Part shown: positions 47,200-58,110 of the stretch, in pieces | How the letters are laid out: each line of letters begins with the position of its first letter | Numbering within the stretch: position 1 is the first letter of the stretch | Source: Aspidapion aeneum | Taxonomy: Eukaryota > Arthropoda > Insecta > Coleoptera > Brentidae | Direction: 5' to 3' | Length of the DNA: 64,000 bases | Assembly: GCA_963576565.1 (NCBI GenBank) | Contig: OY755042.1 | Span: 96,838,185 to 96,902,184, forward strand | Notes under the pieces: generated by a model | Told to the model about the DNA's origin: nothing | Databases searched by the model: none | What the model saw: the letters and a program-made list of their open reading frames with translations, nothing else | Made by a program: the position numbers and the translations under genes

Positions 47200-47857
47200 A
47201 CATTTTATTTATATTTTTCAAAAGGTTTTGATTGCGTAAATCATGGACTACTGCTGCGGAAATTTCATTATCACCTTTAAGCTGGTTTAACTCAATCCTA
47301 ACGGAAAGATACTAATTCGTAAACGTAAAATGGAGTTAACTCTAAGTGTAATAAAGTTGTGCATGGGGTTCCTCAAGGATCCGTCTTGGGGCCAATCCTG
47401 TTCTTGATATGCATTAACGACTTGCTATCACTGCAGATTACAGCAAAATTAACAGCTTTTGCTGATGATGCAAACGGACTATAGACTGCGAAAAAATCGA
47501 ATTCAGATCAAAACTTAGACCAGGTCATGGCAATCATCGAAGCCGATCTGTTGGAGATAAAGGAATGGTGCGATACAAATAAACTGTGCTTTAATGTACA
47601 AAAAACGAACATTCTAACATTTAAGTGCAATATAACAGATATCAAGTTGCAGGATGAAACCATCGATGAGGTATCTAGGACTGCATATTGATGCACTTGT
47701 TAAATTTGATGGCCATATTGAAATTTTTAATAGAAGACTTGCTAGTGCATGCTGTACTGTTGGGCACGAACTTGGCAAAGCAACTGCAAAAGATGCATAT
47801 GTTTCTTTAATGGAGTCACATATCAGGTATGGTAGCTTTCTGGGCCTACTCCATTAA
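47200..47857 (+). mobile_element. CR1/L2-like non-LTR reverse-transcriptase fragment
   Basis: FSKGFDCVNHGLLLRKFHY (block A, catalytic D) is followed, after frameshifts, by VVHGVPQGSVLGPILFLICI then NDL, LTAFADDANGL (block C, catalytic DD, then a stop) and EIKEWCDTNKLCFNVQKTNI. A frameshift precedes MRYLGLHIDALVKFDGHIE. Palm motifs are in the right order, and at least two stops and two frameshifts make it a relic. The clade call is from motif style only. Confidence 0.75.
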
Positions 47858-48440
47858 AACACACACACCATTATAAGAGTTTCGTAATACACGAAGTTTA
47901 ATTGGCACAATAAGTACTGGACTATTTCTTCCTGACCAGCATTGTACGCTGTTTTCACTATTAGTTGCAGTTCATGCAGTATTTGGTATCACCAAGAAAA
48001 TATCTAAAGTTATTTCATGTCCATTCACACATGACATAAACATATCATATAGGTGGCATTATTATGGAACTAAATCTAATTATTAGATATATAGATTATT
48101 AAATTAGCACTCGTAGTGTTACAACTCGTATTAGGTGAAGCAATGTTACACATTCACCATTGAATTGTCTATTTAAACCGTACGCCCTTGTCGCGCAATG
48201 TATTTTAATAACAGACCGAGAGAAGCAAGAACAAAAAGGTGTGATATTACCACCCAGATAAGGTTTTAATAATTATAAAACAACAACGGTGTATTATTAG
48301 AGACTTATTGATACAGATTTATATTGCAGGCTGACAGTTGATCTTTCAAAATTGTCATACCAAATTCGAATTTAAAACTTGATTTAAAACTAAGTCGTTT
48401 ATTCAATAACAAGTACAGGTAAAATTGATTGATAAACTCC
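47858..48440. other. No gene recognised
   Basis: AAACAACAACGGTGTATTATT at about 48280 recurs near 50381, suggesting shared repeat ancestry with the Penelope-like region. Otherwise nothing supported. Confidence 0.35.
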
Positions 48441-48550
48441 ATATCATATTTTTTGAGATAACTTTTTGACAGTTATCAGTTGTTTACCATAATAAATAGT
48501 ATAGGCCAACGGAAAAAAGTTGTAAAAAGTTGTCTCAAAAATAATGATAT
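48441..48550. mobile_element. Small foldback MITE
   Basis: ATATCATATTTTTTGAGATA at the left and the near-complement to ATGATAT at 48550 form arms of about 28 bp (through AACTTTTT / AAAAAGTT). 110 bp in all. Confidence 0.6.
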
Positions 48551-48605
48551 AGGGTTTAAACCCAGCTGGTAAAAATAAAATTAAATAAAAAAAAATCACG
48601 TCAAA

Positions 48606-49115
48606 TTACAAAAGCCACACCTCTTCCAAACCCTGGTCAACAGGAATAGTACCCAGAACATCTGCCCTGTTACCTCGTGGTATTGCAATTAAAATCTTTT
48701 GAGAAATAAAAGTATGTGCCTTTTTATTTTTTCTTTTTAAACAAATATCACTTAATAATTTTTTAGTCTCAGGTCCCCAGGGTCCGAAGGTTTCTATTGA
48801 AAATGGCATGAAAACAGAAGGATCTGAGAATTTTTTAAACTTCTGAATTTTAATTGATTCGCCTAATTGTGCTGCATATTCAGCTTTAACTGAAGATTTG
48901 TTAATGTAGGAGGCAGCCACTGTTTTTGCATGTTGCATCTTACAATAAAGCCCTACCATTCTTCAAGGAAACCAAAGATAATCCGTTCGCCCGTGACATA
49001 TATTTGAAGATTCCATTACAACCGGAATTCCAGCTGAAATTAGAGCCCATTTTATAATGTCATTGAGCAATCTGTGTCTTGCCCATCGACCTGCACTCTC
49101 GTTTATTTATTTCGG
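48606..49115 (-). mobile_element. C-terminal part of a non-LTR element polyprotein
   Basis: The minus strand reads RHRLLNDIIKWALISAGIPV, then frames carrying VAASYINKSSVKAEYAAQLG, FMPFSIETFGPWGPETKKLL and ISQKILIAIPRGNRADVLGT. This order (RH..LND.I..AL..AG.P; ETLG..G..A; QR.S.AIQRGN.A...GT) is the C-terminal end I know from insect and mollusc non-LTR reverse-transcriptase polyproteins. A frameshift and stop near 48960 break it. The exact clade is not resolved. Confidence 0.65.
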
Positions 49116-49299
49116 TTCGTATAGTAAACAAAATCCTTATGTTGAAAAATTAGCTGTCATATTTCAATGCAAAACTGTCAAAAAACGGCCTGACACTATT
49201 ATTGCATTGCTTTATTCGAATAAGTCCCTATTGATATTTTTTTTCGTCGGTTTTTGGGAGAGCCAGAGACTTACGAGATATTAGGGAGTTTTGGAACCC

Positions 49300-50000
49300 T
49301 TATTTTACACTTCGTTGTGGTAGTGGTAATTAATACAAATATAAACAAAATCCTCGATAAAGTGCTGGTCGGTGCGTTCGCAGTAGTATATGCTTCTTGT
49401 AGATCTTTGATACTTAGTGTGGTGTCGATATATATAACGGCGTCCGTTATAATTTTTCAATGTCTTATGAATGCGTCCTTCTACGGTTAGATCTTTTGTT
49501 AGTGGTCTTAGTGGTATATGATCTCCGCTCTCCAGAACGTCTTTGATCTTTTTGTATTATGTCTCGATGTCCATGATCACTCTCGTGTTTTCTTTTGTCG
49601 GCCAGTACAACCTTGATTGATTGATCATTCTGCAGGTTCTTAATTGCCCGTTATTCTTGGCTGGTGATGTTTGCCTTTTGTTGCTTCGTTTTGTCCAAAG
49701 TTGTTCCTATTTTATGGCAAAACTCATCAGCAATGGATTGAGGTCAACTAGTGGTCTCTATTGCCGACATAATGTCCAGTGTTGGTGTCTGTGTTGGTGT
49801 AATGGCGAACTTAAATCCTTTTCTGGGTATGAATTTGTTGGTGCTCAGATTTCTTTCTGAAATGTTAACTATACTGCTTGGTGTTGTTGAGTTTAGTATA
49901 TCCTGGATACGTGTCCGTAGTTTTTTTAGTGTTTCTCGGTGATCTTCGGTCGTTGGTTGTTACAGGCATTGCTAATTTTACTCAGTATTTGCTCGTAGTC
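49300..50000 (-). mobile_element. Penelope-like element RT fragment (N-terminal region)
   Basis: The minus strand reads QSIADEFCHKIGTTLDKTKQ, then RAIKNLQNDQSIKVVLADK. After a one-base shift come ENTRVIMDIET, YKKIKDVLESGDHIPL and LTVEGRIHKTLKNYN. The pattern (lk.L..d..iVvlpADKG..tVvMd...Y..K+..lL..g.y..L) is the hallmark start of the Penelope RT domain. Later RT blocks and the GIY-YIG endonuclease are not seen. It lies on the same strand as the hammerheads at 45.6-46.7 kb. Confidence 0.55.
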
Positions 50001-50009
50001 TTACGCACA

Positions 50010-50810
50010 AGTCTGATTTCCTGAATGTCGATGTTAAAGTTCACTTTCCTCCACAGATAGTAACTGAATTGGGACCGAAGTAGATCTTGGCTGGTCCGTT
50101 TTAAGATATTTTTGCTGTCCCTCTCTCTCTGGGAATGTTGAATTTTAGACGAAATCCAACTGGAATGACATCATTGTCGCGCGCCTTACATAAGAATAAA
50201 ATCTTCTTCCTTTGTCAATCTTTTCGTAGCTCCTGAATAGATTGTTGATTCTGGGTAAGATTCTTCAAGGTTATGTTTAAAAAAAAAGTTAGGTTTTAAT
50301 TGTTTGACTTTTACAAGTTGGTACTACATAGGCTATCAACGTTGTCAATATATTAAGCGTTTCAACCAAAAACTCCCTAATATAAAACAACAACGGTATA
50401 TTATTGATATTTTTGTTGGTTTCTGAGAGAGCCAAGGATTTACGGCATATTATTCAACGTTACACAGAATACAGGAGATTTGTTGAACAGATAATGGTAC
50501 GTTGTGGGTGAATAAACAAATGAGTTGTTAACTAAATTGTTATGGAATAAATATTATTACTCATTTGGCATAGTATGGCCACTTGCTAAATTGCGCGAAT
50601 ACAATCGACTTTTCCAGACAACCGCGGCCCCTTGCATCTCAACCTCGCTGTCAAATGTGGAGTCAAGATTTAATCTATTGCAAGGAGTGTATAGACCGAA
50701 TAACTGCGGCTTTTTTATAGGGGTCTAACAAAAATTGTTCTATGAATTTGAGTAAGCTTTTTTGTTTGGTATGTTTTATGAGTTACCTTAGTTTGATTAT
50801 CATTAATTAA
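50010..50810. other. No gene recognised
   Basis: A stretch near 50395-50450 duplicates 49225-49285 (TATTGATATTTTT.T..GTTT..GAGAGCCA), perhaps another piece of the Penelope-like element. No other feature. Confidence 0.4.
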
Positions 50811-50812
50811 AG

Positions 50813-51031
50813 TACAGGGGTATCCATTATAAATGTAATCATATGGTAACCACCCACTATATGGTTTATTAAAAAATTGGTAGTTGTGAACATATTATGA
50901 TGACGATTGACAGCAAAATAAACAAATTGGGTCTTAATGGAACCCTCATCCTTTTAAGTTTTTATTCGAATGTCTTAAAGTCATTAATAGACGAGATAGT
51001 TAGAGTTCCACTTATTATGGATACCCCTGTA
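50813..51031. mobile_element. TA-flanked MITE
   Basis: CAGGGGTATCCATTATAA at the left is mirrored by TTATTATGGATACCCCTG at the right, both flanked by TA. About 219 bp. The CAGGGGTATCC terminus is of Tc1/mariner style. Confidence 0.75.
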
Positions 51032-51489
51032 CATAGGCTTTCCACGTTTAAAGCGGGTATTGAAAATTTTAAGATGTTTGAGTATATTTTTCTTTAAAAT
51101 ATTATCGTGTATCTGATATTTAGGTATCTTTTGTTTTGTTTTTGTAGATAGTGGCCATCGTTAAATTACATATTGCGAAAAATCAGTATTTTTCACCCTC
51201 TCCCTTCTTTGTAACGCATTTTCAAGAAAAATTACATTGGAAATTATTAAATGTAATGCACCACCCTATCCTCGAGCTTTACGTAATTGATAAATCACCC
51301 CATATTTTTAAAGAAGAATGAATTAAACATTTGCTTGATATCTTTATGAGTTTTTTTAACGCCCGTCACAACTATTCGAAAAATATATTATACATTGCAG
51401 CCTTCTGGTTTGTCTGTGTGTGTCTATTGATAATGTCAAATAAAGAAAATTTAATAAATTATACAATGTTGCTAAAAATATAAATCTGA

Positions 51490-52130
51490 GGGCACGGCCG
51501 GCAAGTTCGCGTAAACTGCTGTACCATCTTTTCTTGAAACATCTCAGCCCATATTTGACCTATCTAAAACTCTAAAATTCCGAAGAATGAGCTACAAAAC
51601 TCAAACGTTGCACAGTCGTGGATCTTCATAAAGTTAACAACCCCTCCAAAAAAACGTCAAAATTAAATTGAAAATTCTACTGTACTTCCAGACATGCTAC
51701 AAAGCTGAAATTTGGCAGACTGATATAAATTATGGAAAAAAAAACAAAATTCTAGTTTCTATACATGTAAAGTTATGTAAAAGTAACATTGCCCACTTCC
51801 AGAAATGCTAAAGAACTGAGCTTTGGCAGACTGATAGGAAACATGATAAAACTATAAGAAAAAAATTAAAAACACCAAAATTTTAATTAACTTCCCTCCC
51901 CTATAAATGTAAAGTTACGTAAAAGTAACATTGCCCACTTTTAAAAACGCTACGAAGCTGAACTATAGGAAAAAATTTAAAAACACCAAAATTGTAATTT
52001 ACTTCCCTCCCCTATAAATGTAAAGTTATGTAAAAGTAACATTGTCCACTTCCAGGAACGCTAGAGGGCTGAGCTTTGGAATGCTGATAGGAACTATAAT
52101 AAAACTATAAAAAAAAATTTTACCTCAAAA
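51490..52130. repeat. Dispersed repeat with ~110-142-bp units, copy 2
   Basis: TAAAGTTA.GTAAAAGTAACA anchors at about 51768, 51910 and 52020. The same flank (AAGTTCGCGTAAACT) as copy 1 at 43890. Foldback element C follows in both places, so the pair forms one composite repeat. Confidence 0.65.
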
Positions 52131-52232
52131 TTTTTAATTGGCATTGCAAAAGTTTGAACAATATTCTGCATATTTTACTACTTTAAAACTTAAATATTAT
52201 CCAAATCCTTTGAAAAAAGGAGTGAAATCATA

Positions 52233-52795
52233 AAAAAAACATTTCATGTAAAAAAAGCCAAGTACGCGAAAATGGTATTTCGTAAGTAAAAAGAATTGAG
52301 ATAAAAGTAAAGACAAATTCTCCAATACAAATTGCAAAATGAAAGGTTCTTACTACTTTGGAAATGTTTTTCTAAACTTGGCCATTACGGCTGCAAATGA
52401 CTCTTAGGCACAGTCAGTGGCGTATATAGAAAAAAGTTTCGGGGTGGGCCCGAGACAGTTTTGGGGGGGGCCCGAGCCCTCATGAGGCTGTACTTTATGC
52501 TATTTTATGTTTGTATTCATGAAATATGTATAATATTTTAAAAAAATCTTAATTTCGGGGGGGGGCGGGCCACCCAGCCCCCCCCCGTATATACGCCATT
52601 GGGCACAGTGCTAAATTAAACATAAAGAAGTTTGGCTGTAATAGCAAAGTTTATATATTTTTTTTATATTTCCAAACTAGTAAGAACCTTTCATTTTGAA
52701 ATTTGTATTGGAGAACTTGGCTTTACCTTTATTTCAATTCTTTTTACGGAACACCATTTTCGCGTACTTGGCTTTTTTTATATGAAATAGTTTTG
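52233..52795. mobile_element. Foldback element C, copy 2 (carries an insertion)
   Basis: Arms around ACATTTCATGTA, AGCCAAGTACGCGAAAATGG and AATTGAGATAAAAGT match those of copy 1 at 44956-45257. A hAT-type mini-element interrupts the loop at 52415-52601. Confidence 0.7.
52415..52601. mobile_element. hAT-type mini-element with perfect 8-bp target duplication
   Basis: 187 bp with CAGTGGCGTATATA at one end and TATATACGCCATTG at the other, flanked by GGCACAGT on both sides (52407-52414, 52602-52609). Two G-rich runs (about 8 and 9 Gs) and a C-run near the end. Non-coding. It is inserted inside foldback C copy 2, so it is the younger of the two. Confidence 0.85.
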
Positions 52796-52799
52796 TTAT

Positions 52800-53576
52800 G
52801 ATTTAATTTTGCATGTCTTCTTATGTAGAGACCCTGAATATACGTATTGACTGATAAAAACAACTGTCAAACTACATCTAGGGCATCTATTCATATTATA
52901 TAAAATAACATTTCTCTCTCGCATATGCATCGGATTCTCTTGACATTAAAAACAGGGAAAATTAATCAAACAGTACTTACCTAGTATGGTACTACTATTT
53001 GCCGAGCTTTAGATTTCCCACGATATAAGTGAATTCTCTCAAGTCAGACCTTCAAAGATTAATTATGCTTAATTAATCGTAGGTAGCTGTGGATTGAAAA
53101 TTAGAATTTTCCTTATAGCACAATAACACGTAGGTTAAAGTAAATTAGTACTGCCAGAGTTTATTAATTATTTTAAAGAAATTACTTCAAAGTTATAATT
53201 GTGATAGACAGCAGCGTTGATTAACTAACGTCATTCAATCAACGTTAATTAATACTAGATATTCGTGGGTTGCTTTATCAGATTGCAAAATAATTTATTT
53301 TGACTATATAGAGTGGTTTTTTTAAAGGTAACACATGATTTTTTGGGTATTTCTCGTACATTTTAGGGAAACCCTCGAATATTCTTGTAAAGGGACACTT
53401 TTTCCTAATCTTAAAATTTTTGTAGCACGCAACCCCTTTTACCCCTATATTTTCAAAAGGCAAAGTGGGTCAAATGACGCCTTATGCTAAAGAACTTTTA
53501 AGTATCTTGAAAATCTGGATAAAATGTCTAAAATCCATCAATTCGTTTTTGAGATATTTGCTTTTTGTATAGGTCC
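52800..53576. other. No gene recognised
   Basis: A minus-strand open frame at 53278-53463 has no motif. TTGATTAACTAACG / TCAACGTTAATTAA near 53217 are weakly inverted. Confidence 0.4.
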
Positions 53577-53579
53577 ATA

Positions 53580-54068
53580 AAAATAAATGGATCCATGACG
53601 GATCTGATACCTTCCTAGCTAGCCTATTAGCAAGTGAACTCCTTGATATATTAGCTTTGGAAACTCCTACAATGTTTTAAGTTACAACACAAATTATTGA
53701 GAAAAATATGGCCTACTATATTCCGAAAACCGCATATCGATGCAAGGCTCCGTTATAAAGTTAGCATTTTTTAAATTATTTAATTGTTAAAAAACGGTCA
53801 TTAGCATTAATGGATTTTGACCAAAATCTAGTCAGCTCGTTGCAGTATTGAGCACTCTTTTACCTACAAATTTTGTGAAAATCAGTTAAGCGGTTTAGGA
53901 GCTATCGTGTTACGGACAGACACACATACAGACAGTCATCATGACGATATTGCTAAAATAGGTCAAAATACACCCAAATAAGACATTTTCGGTGTTATCT
54001 CCAAAAAATTTATTTTCGTCGAAAATAATACCTTTTCTAGCCATTGCTGCGCGGGCTAGGAAGGTAAA
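53580..54068 (+). mobile_element. Family-2 element, copy d (most complete)
   Basis: AAATGGATCCATGACGGATC flank, TACCTTCCTAGC start, interior TCCGAAAACCGCATATCGAT, the core complement AATCAGTTAAGCGGTTTAGG, a vestigial ACAGACACACATACAGACAG tract and the GCGGGCTAGGAAGGTA end. No frame. Confidence 0.75.
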
Positions 54069-54210
54069 ATTCAGTTTCACAGGCAAAGTGTCATGAGCTG
54101 GGCAACCATCTTGTATAAACCAAATTTGGGTAAAATCAAAATTTTAAATAACTTCTGCCTCGTAAATTACCATTATTGAAAAAGGACCAATGATATTAAA
54201 CCAAGGCCAA

Positions 54211-54806
54211 CACAAAAATAGAGGCCACGACCCTGAAAAAATCAGCTGTTCTCCCGGGGCTGAATTTTACATTGGGTCTTATGGGAGCTCAGACGTTTTT
54301 TTATGATACTTTCAAAATGGCACTACAGATTTCCGCAAAATTTCAGTGAAATATTCTCAGACACCATCCCGATATTCCACCAAAGGTTTGTAAGGAAGCA
54401 ACATGATTAAAAGGTTTAAATCTTCAAGATTTAGCATTCCTTATTTTGAATTCAAATTACCCGCCATGTACCACATGCCAACTGTTATATTTGACATGTA
54501 TTTGACTTTGTCATATGTGATTGTCACATTCGCTTCTACTTTAAACTTAATTTTTGTGTGAGCTAATGAAGCGGCTATGAAAAATTAGGGCTTACTATAC
54601 ATTTAAAAAAAATTGTTCTGCGAGAATATAGTAAAAACAATCTCAAAAACGGCTTTATTTAAAAAAAATCAAATATCCATGAACCGTCATTCCAACTTCA
54701 ATATGTTAAAGACATTCAGCTGTGTCGTAACGTGACCATCAAAAAAAAATCAGCCCCGGATGTGACGTCAACAAAGTGGAGGATCGTGGCCCGTCCATTT
54801 TGATAG
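54211..54806. mobile_element. Candidate MITE with ~50-bp imperfect inverted ends
   Basis: GAGGCCACGACCCTGAAAAA...GGGGCTGAATTTT at the left mirrors AAAAATCAGCCCCGGATG...GGATCGTGGCCCG at the right. The middle has CATATGTGATTGTCACATTC. No frame. Confidence 0.5.
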
Positions 54807-55212
54807 CCCTGATTAAACGTACAACAAATAGCCAAAAAAGCCTCTGTTACTTAAAAAAACACTCTGTATTAGGTGCAACAATGCTTATTTTAAGTTAGGT
54901 GAAGTTGCCCCCTCTCAGTGATAATTTTAAAGAAGACATCAATATATATTGATGTCACGTGATATTTAGAAGCCGAATTTTAACCTTTTGCAGACACAAT
55001 TCTTTATCCATTATTCTTTATGTATGTGTCAAAAGCCTGTTTTGTGTTCTGTAGGCAAAATTAATCAAAAAGTTTCGAAAATAACTCTAGGAGCAATACC
55101 AGTGAAAAACTGCCAAGAAAATATAGGATTAGGTCTGTGTTTACTGTGTGTTTCTTATTTTTTTACGCACTTCACAGAACGTTGATGATTTTTGGTTAGT
55201 TGGTAAACTGAG

Positions 55213-55298
55213 GAAAACAAAAACTCCTTTTTGCCCGATTAGCCACGAAACTTGTTTGATTTTTAAATTCACGGGTACGAAATTCCACGTTTGTTAAT
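55213..55298 (+). repeat. Junction-spanning fragment of the 514-bp hammerhead repeat
   Basis: Plus-strand sequence AAAACTCCTTTTTGCCCGAT, then GAAACTTGTTTGATTTTTAAATTCACGGGTACGAAATT in continuity, matches the minus strand of the array across the unit boundary. The ribozyme itself is not included. Confidence 0.75.
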
Positions 55299-55299
55299 A

Positions 55300-56274
55300 A
55301 TTTTCAATAACTGGCATAAAATTAAATCTGCGAATTACCCCGCATTGGTAGCTCTTGAAATACTTGTCTGGTATCAAAAATATTTTAGATTTACATTGCA
55401 TTTTGACAAAAAGTTATATGCGCGGCAACACAGTCTCTAAATAACGGAACTAGTAGCCTACGTTATTGGAACACAAGTAAGGTCGAACACTATCCTTTAG
55501 TAAAGGTTCAAGTTCAAATCAGGTAACTGCGTATGCCTCAAATAGAAGATAAAACATTGACATTATTTTAAACGATATCATACTGCGACGCATACACGAT
55601 CGCCTCACCAAACTTTTAATCGAATCGTACAACGCAGTCGTACGATCCTACCGTACGTGTACGATCTTGAAGTATGTCGAATGGTAATTGGACGAACTGT
55701 TGTTGGAATACAGCATTATTCGTGTTTTTGATTAAAGACTCCAAGTTACCAGAAGACCTTACAGCTCGCCTTGGGAGACTTTTTATAATCCAAAATTAAA
55801 AATTCGAAGAAAGAAATTAGTTTTAAAGATATTTGGGACATCCAACTAACGGCTATACGAATTCTAAAAAAGTTCCAAGCTTTGGAGAGGTTCAAGGCTG
55901 CTAATTTTTATTGAATATTTTTTTCGTTTGTACATTTTTTCTTACAATTTACGTGATAGAGCACTATAAATTTTACACGTTAGATTTTCTTATCCTTTTT
56001 GCATTTAAAAATAATTTGCATGCGCGGTTATAATATCAATTTGATAAGTAACCAACTGCATAAAAGTCTAATTTAAATATTCAAATTAACTTCTTCTGAT
56101 GTCCGGTTATTAGATATGAGTCACTGCGACTGTTTTATGCGGGGGTGTCAATTGTCAAGAAAAAGTAAAGAAAAAAGCCTTGTACAAAAACATGTAGGTA
56201 ATTAAACGTGATTAAAAAAAATAGTTTTTTAAGGTTTGAAACTATGATTTAATAAATTGTACATGGAATAATAA
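55300..56274. other. No gene recognised
   Basis: A frame reading FLIKDSKLPEDLTARLGRLF (about 55725-55785) is suggestive of a retroelement fragment but too short to assign. CGTACGATC words near 55630-55665 make local palindromes. Confidence 0.35.
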
Positions 56275-56399
56275 AAATAAATGGATCCATGATAGATATG
56301 ATACCTTCCTAGTCCAATAGCACACTCCAAGTGAACTCCACGCTATATCAGCCTTGAAAACAGTTTTTGTAAATATCTCAGAAACGGAAGCTCCCCACA
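56275..56399 (+). mobile_element. Family-2 element, copy e, left part
   Basis: AAATGGATCCATGATAGATA flank, TACCTTCCTAGTC, then GTTTTTGTAAATATCTCAGA and a stop in homology at GAAGCTCCC. It resumes at 57735. Confidence 0.7.
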
Positions 56400-57734
56400 T
56401 GGCACAATCACATGTTTAACACTTAAAAATCGCGTGAGAAAAAAAAACGTTGATTTTAAAAGTTGCTAGAAAAACATGTTTATTTCATATTTGAAAACAA
56501 GCTTAATAGGTCATTCATTAACGTTATAAGAAATAACGTTACTTAAAGCGGCATTATTAAATCAAGACAGCAATGTTTTTACGTTATTTTCAAGTGAATT
56601 CTAAGTAAATTTTTATCAACGTCAAAATCAGATTAGGTTTGCGCCTTTTCTATACGAATTTTAAAACGCCACTTGGCTTTTCTACCAAATATTTTTGAGA
56701 TTTTACTAAAAGCAGCGCATCTATTGGCGATATTTTTCACTTCGACGAAATCTATTCAGGAGTGCTTTGGACTCTCCACTCCAAAAACCAGTTAATGAAC
56801 TGACCCCTGAACCTTTACGATCACGACGCATCAGTTATTAAACCGATGAATAGAAACATTAATATTGTGTGAAAGTGTTTAATGTTAAAAATCTTGTTTA
56901 GCTCTTAAAGAAAACATAATGTATGTATAGAGATTTTGCCTTGCCTTGAGCGCCATCTTTTAAAATTATCGTGAACTTAAACTAAGAACTTCATTTCGCG
57001 TTACTTTTAATTTTTTTTAAAGTTGTAAAAAACGTTACAAAAAAAGACGCAAAAAGGTAGTAGGTTTGAGAAGTTTTATTCTAGTGGCATTTTAGAACAT
57101 GATGTGGAGGACTTTTCAAGTGTAAATTTGGCACATCAAAATAACGAGGGTAAAAAAGGCGTTCTATACACAGTACCAGACACTTCAGCAAAAATTACAA
57201 TTTTTACAGCTTCATTCCTCCTTGTTTTTAAGTTATCTTGAAGCATGAGATACCAAAAAACCACACCCTGAATTAAGATTCGGAAAAGCGTCATTTAGCG
57301 AAATTTAGGGTAGGGAATCCCATAAGACCAAAATGACCAAACTTTGAAAATTCATATTTCAAAAACTATACAGTTTATCAACAAAAGCACCGAGTTGCAG
57401 TATTGTAGGACCATAGAGCAGCGGCGTGGCGTGCCTGAAGGGGCGGGGGACCGACAGCTAAACAGGGCGCCCATCAAAAATCTTGCGACCAAAAAAAAAA
57501 CAAAAAAAAGGTCATCATGTCTTTAGATTCCTTTGCCGCCCTCTCAATTTGCCGTTGCCGGCCCTGCTACTTAATAAAGCCTAGGGGCGGGGGGGGGGGG
57601 GCGACAAGCCCCCGCGCCCCCACTCTACGTCACTGGAAGCATGTAGATTTAACAAAACAAATATTACATGGTATGAGGTTGTTTTCTAGTAGAAAATAAC
57701 TTGATTATTTTTGTTCACGTTAATTTAACGTTGA
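56400..57734. mobile_element. ~1.33-kb insertion splitting family-2 copy e
   Basis: Sequence absent from the other family-2 copies. The ends share an inverted ATCACAT word and looser matches (CACAATCACATG...CGTGAGAAAAA against CACAAAAATCACATC...CGTGAACAAAAAT). The right end also holds a palindrome, ACGTTAATTTAACGT. Contains a G-rich segment (57420-57643). No transposase frame. Exact borders are uncertain. Confidence 0.45.
57420..57643. mobile_element. Possible hAT-type mini-element, G-rich
   Basis: CAGCGGCGTGGCG at the left and the inverse of CAGTGACGTAGAG at the right fit degenerate hAT ends. No matching 8-bp flanks were found. It holds a run of about 14 Gs and is far richer in G+C than its surroundings. 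Confidence 0.4.
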
Positions 57735-58087
57735 TGTGATTTTTGTGAAATTATTGAGAAAAACGTGTTCTACTATACTCCGAAAACCGCCTATTGATAC
57801 AAAGATTCGTTAAAAAGTTAGTATATTTTTAATTTTTAAACTGTCAAAAAACTGTCATAAACATTAATGGATTTTGACTAAAATCTAAGCAGCGCTTTAT
57901 AGTATTTTACCTTATTTTACCTGAAAATTTCATGAAAATCGGTTCAGTGGTTTAGGAGCTATTGTCGGCCGGACAGACATACGCACAAACATACCCAAGA
58001 TATACCCAAATAACACATTTTCGGTATTATAAAAAAAAATCGCCGAAAGTAATTCTCTAGCCATTGCTGCGCGGTTAGGAAGGTAAA
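57735..58087 (+). mobile_element. Family-2 element, copy e, right part
   Basis: AAATTATTGAGAAAAACGTG, CTCCGAAAACCGCCTATTGA, the core complement ATGAAAATCGGTTCAGTGG, a short ACAGACATACGCAC tract and the TGCGCGGTTAGGAAGGTA end. It continues the 56275 part. Confidence 0.7.
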
Positions 58088-58110
58088 AATGTGACTTAGC
58101 CCCAATTTTT

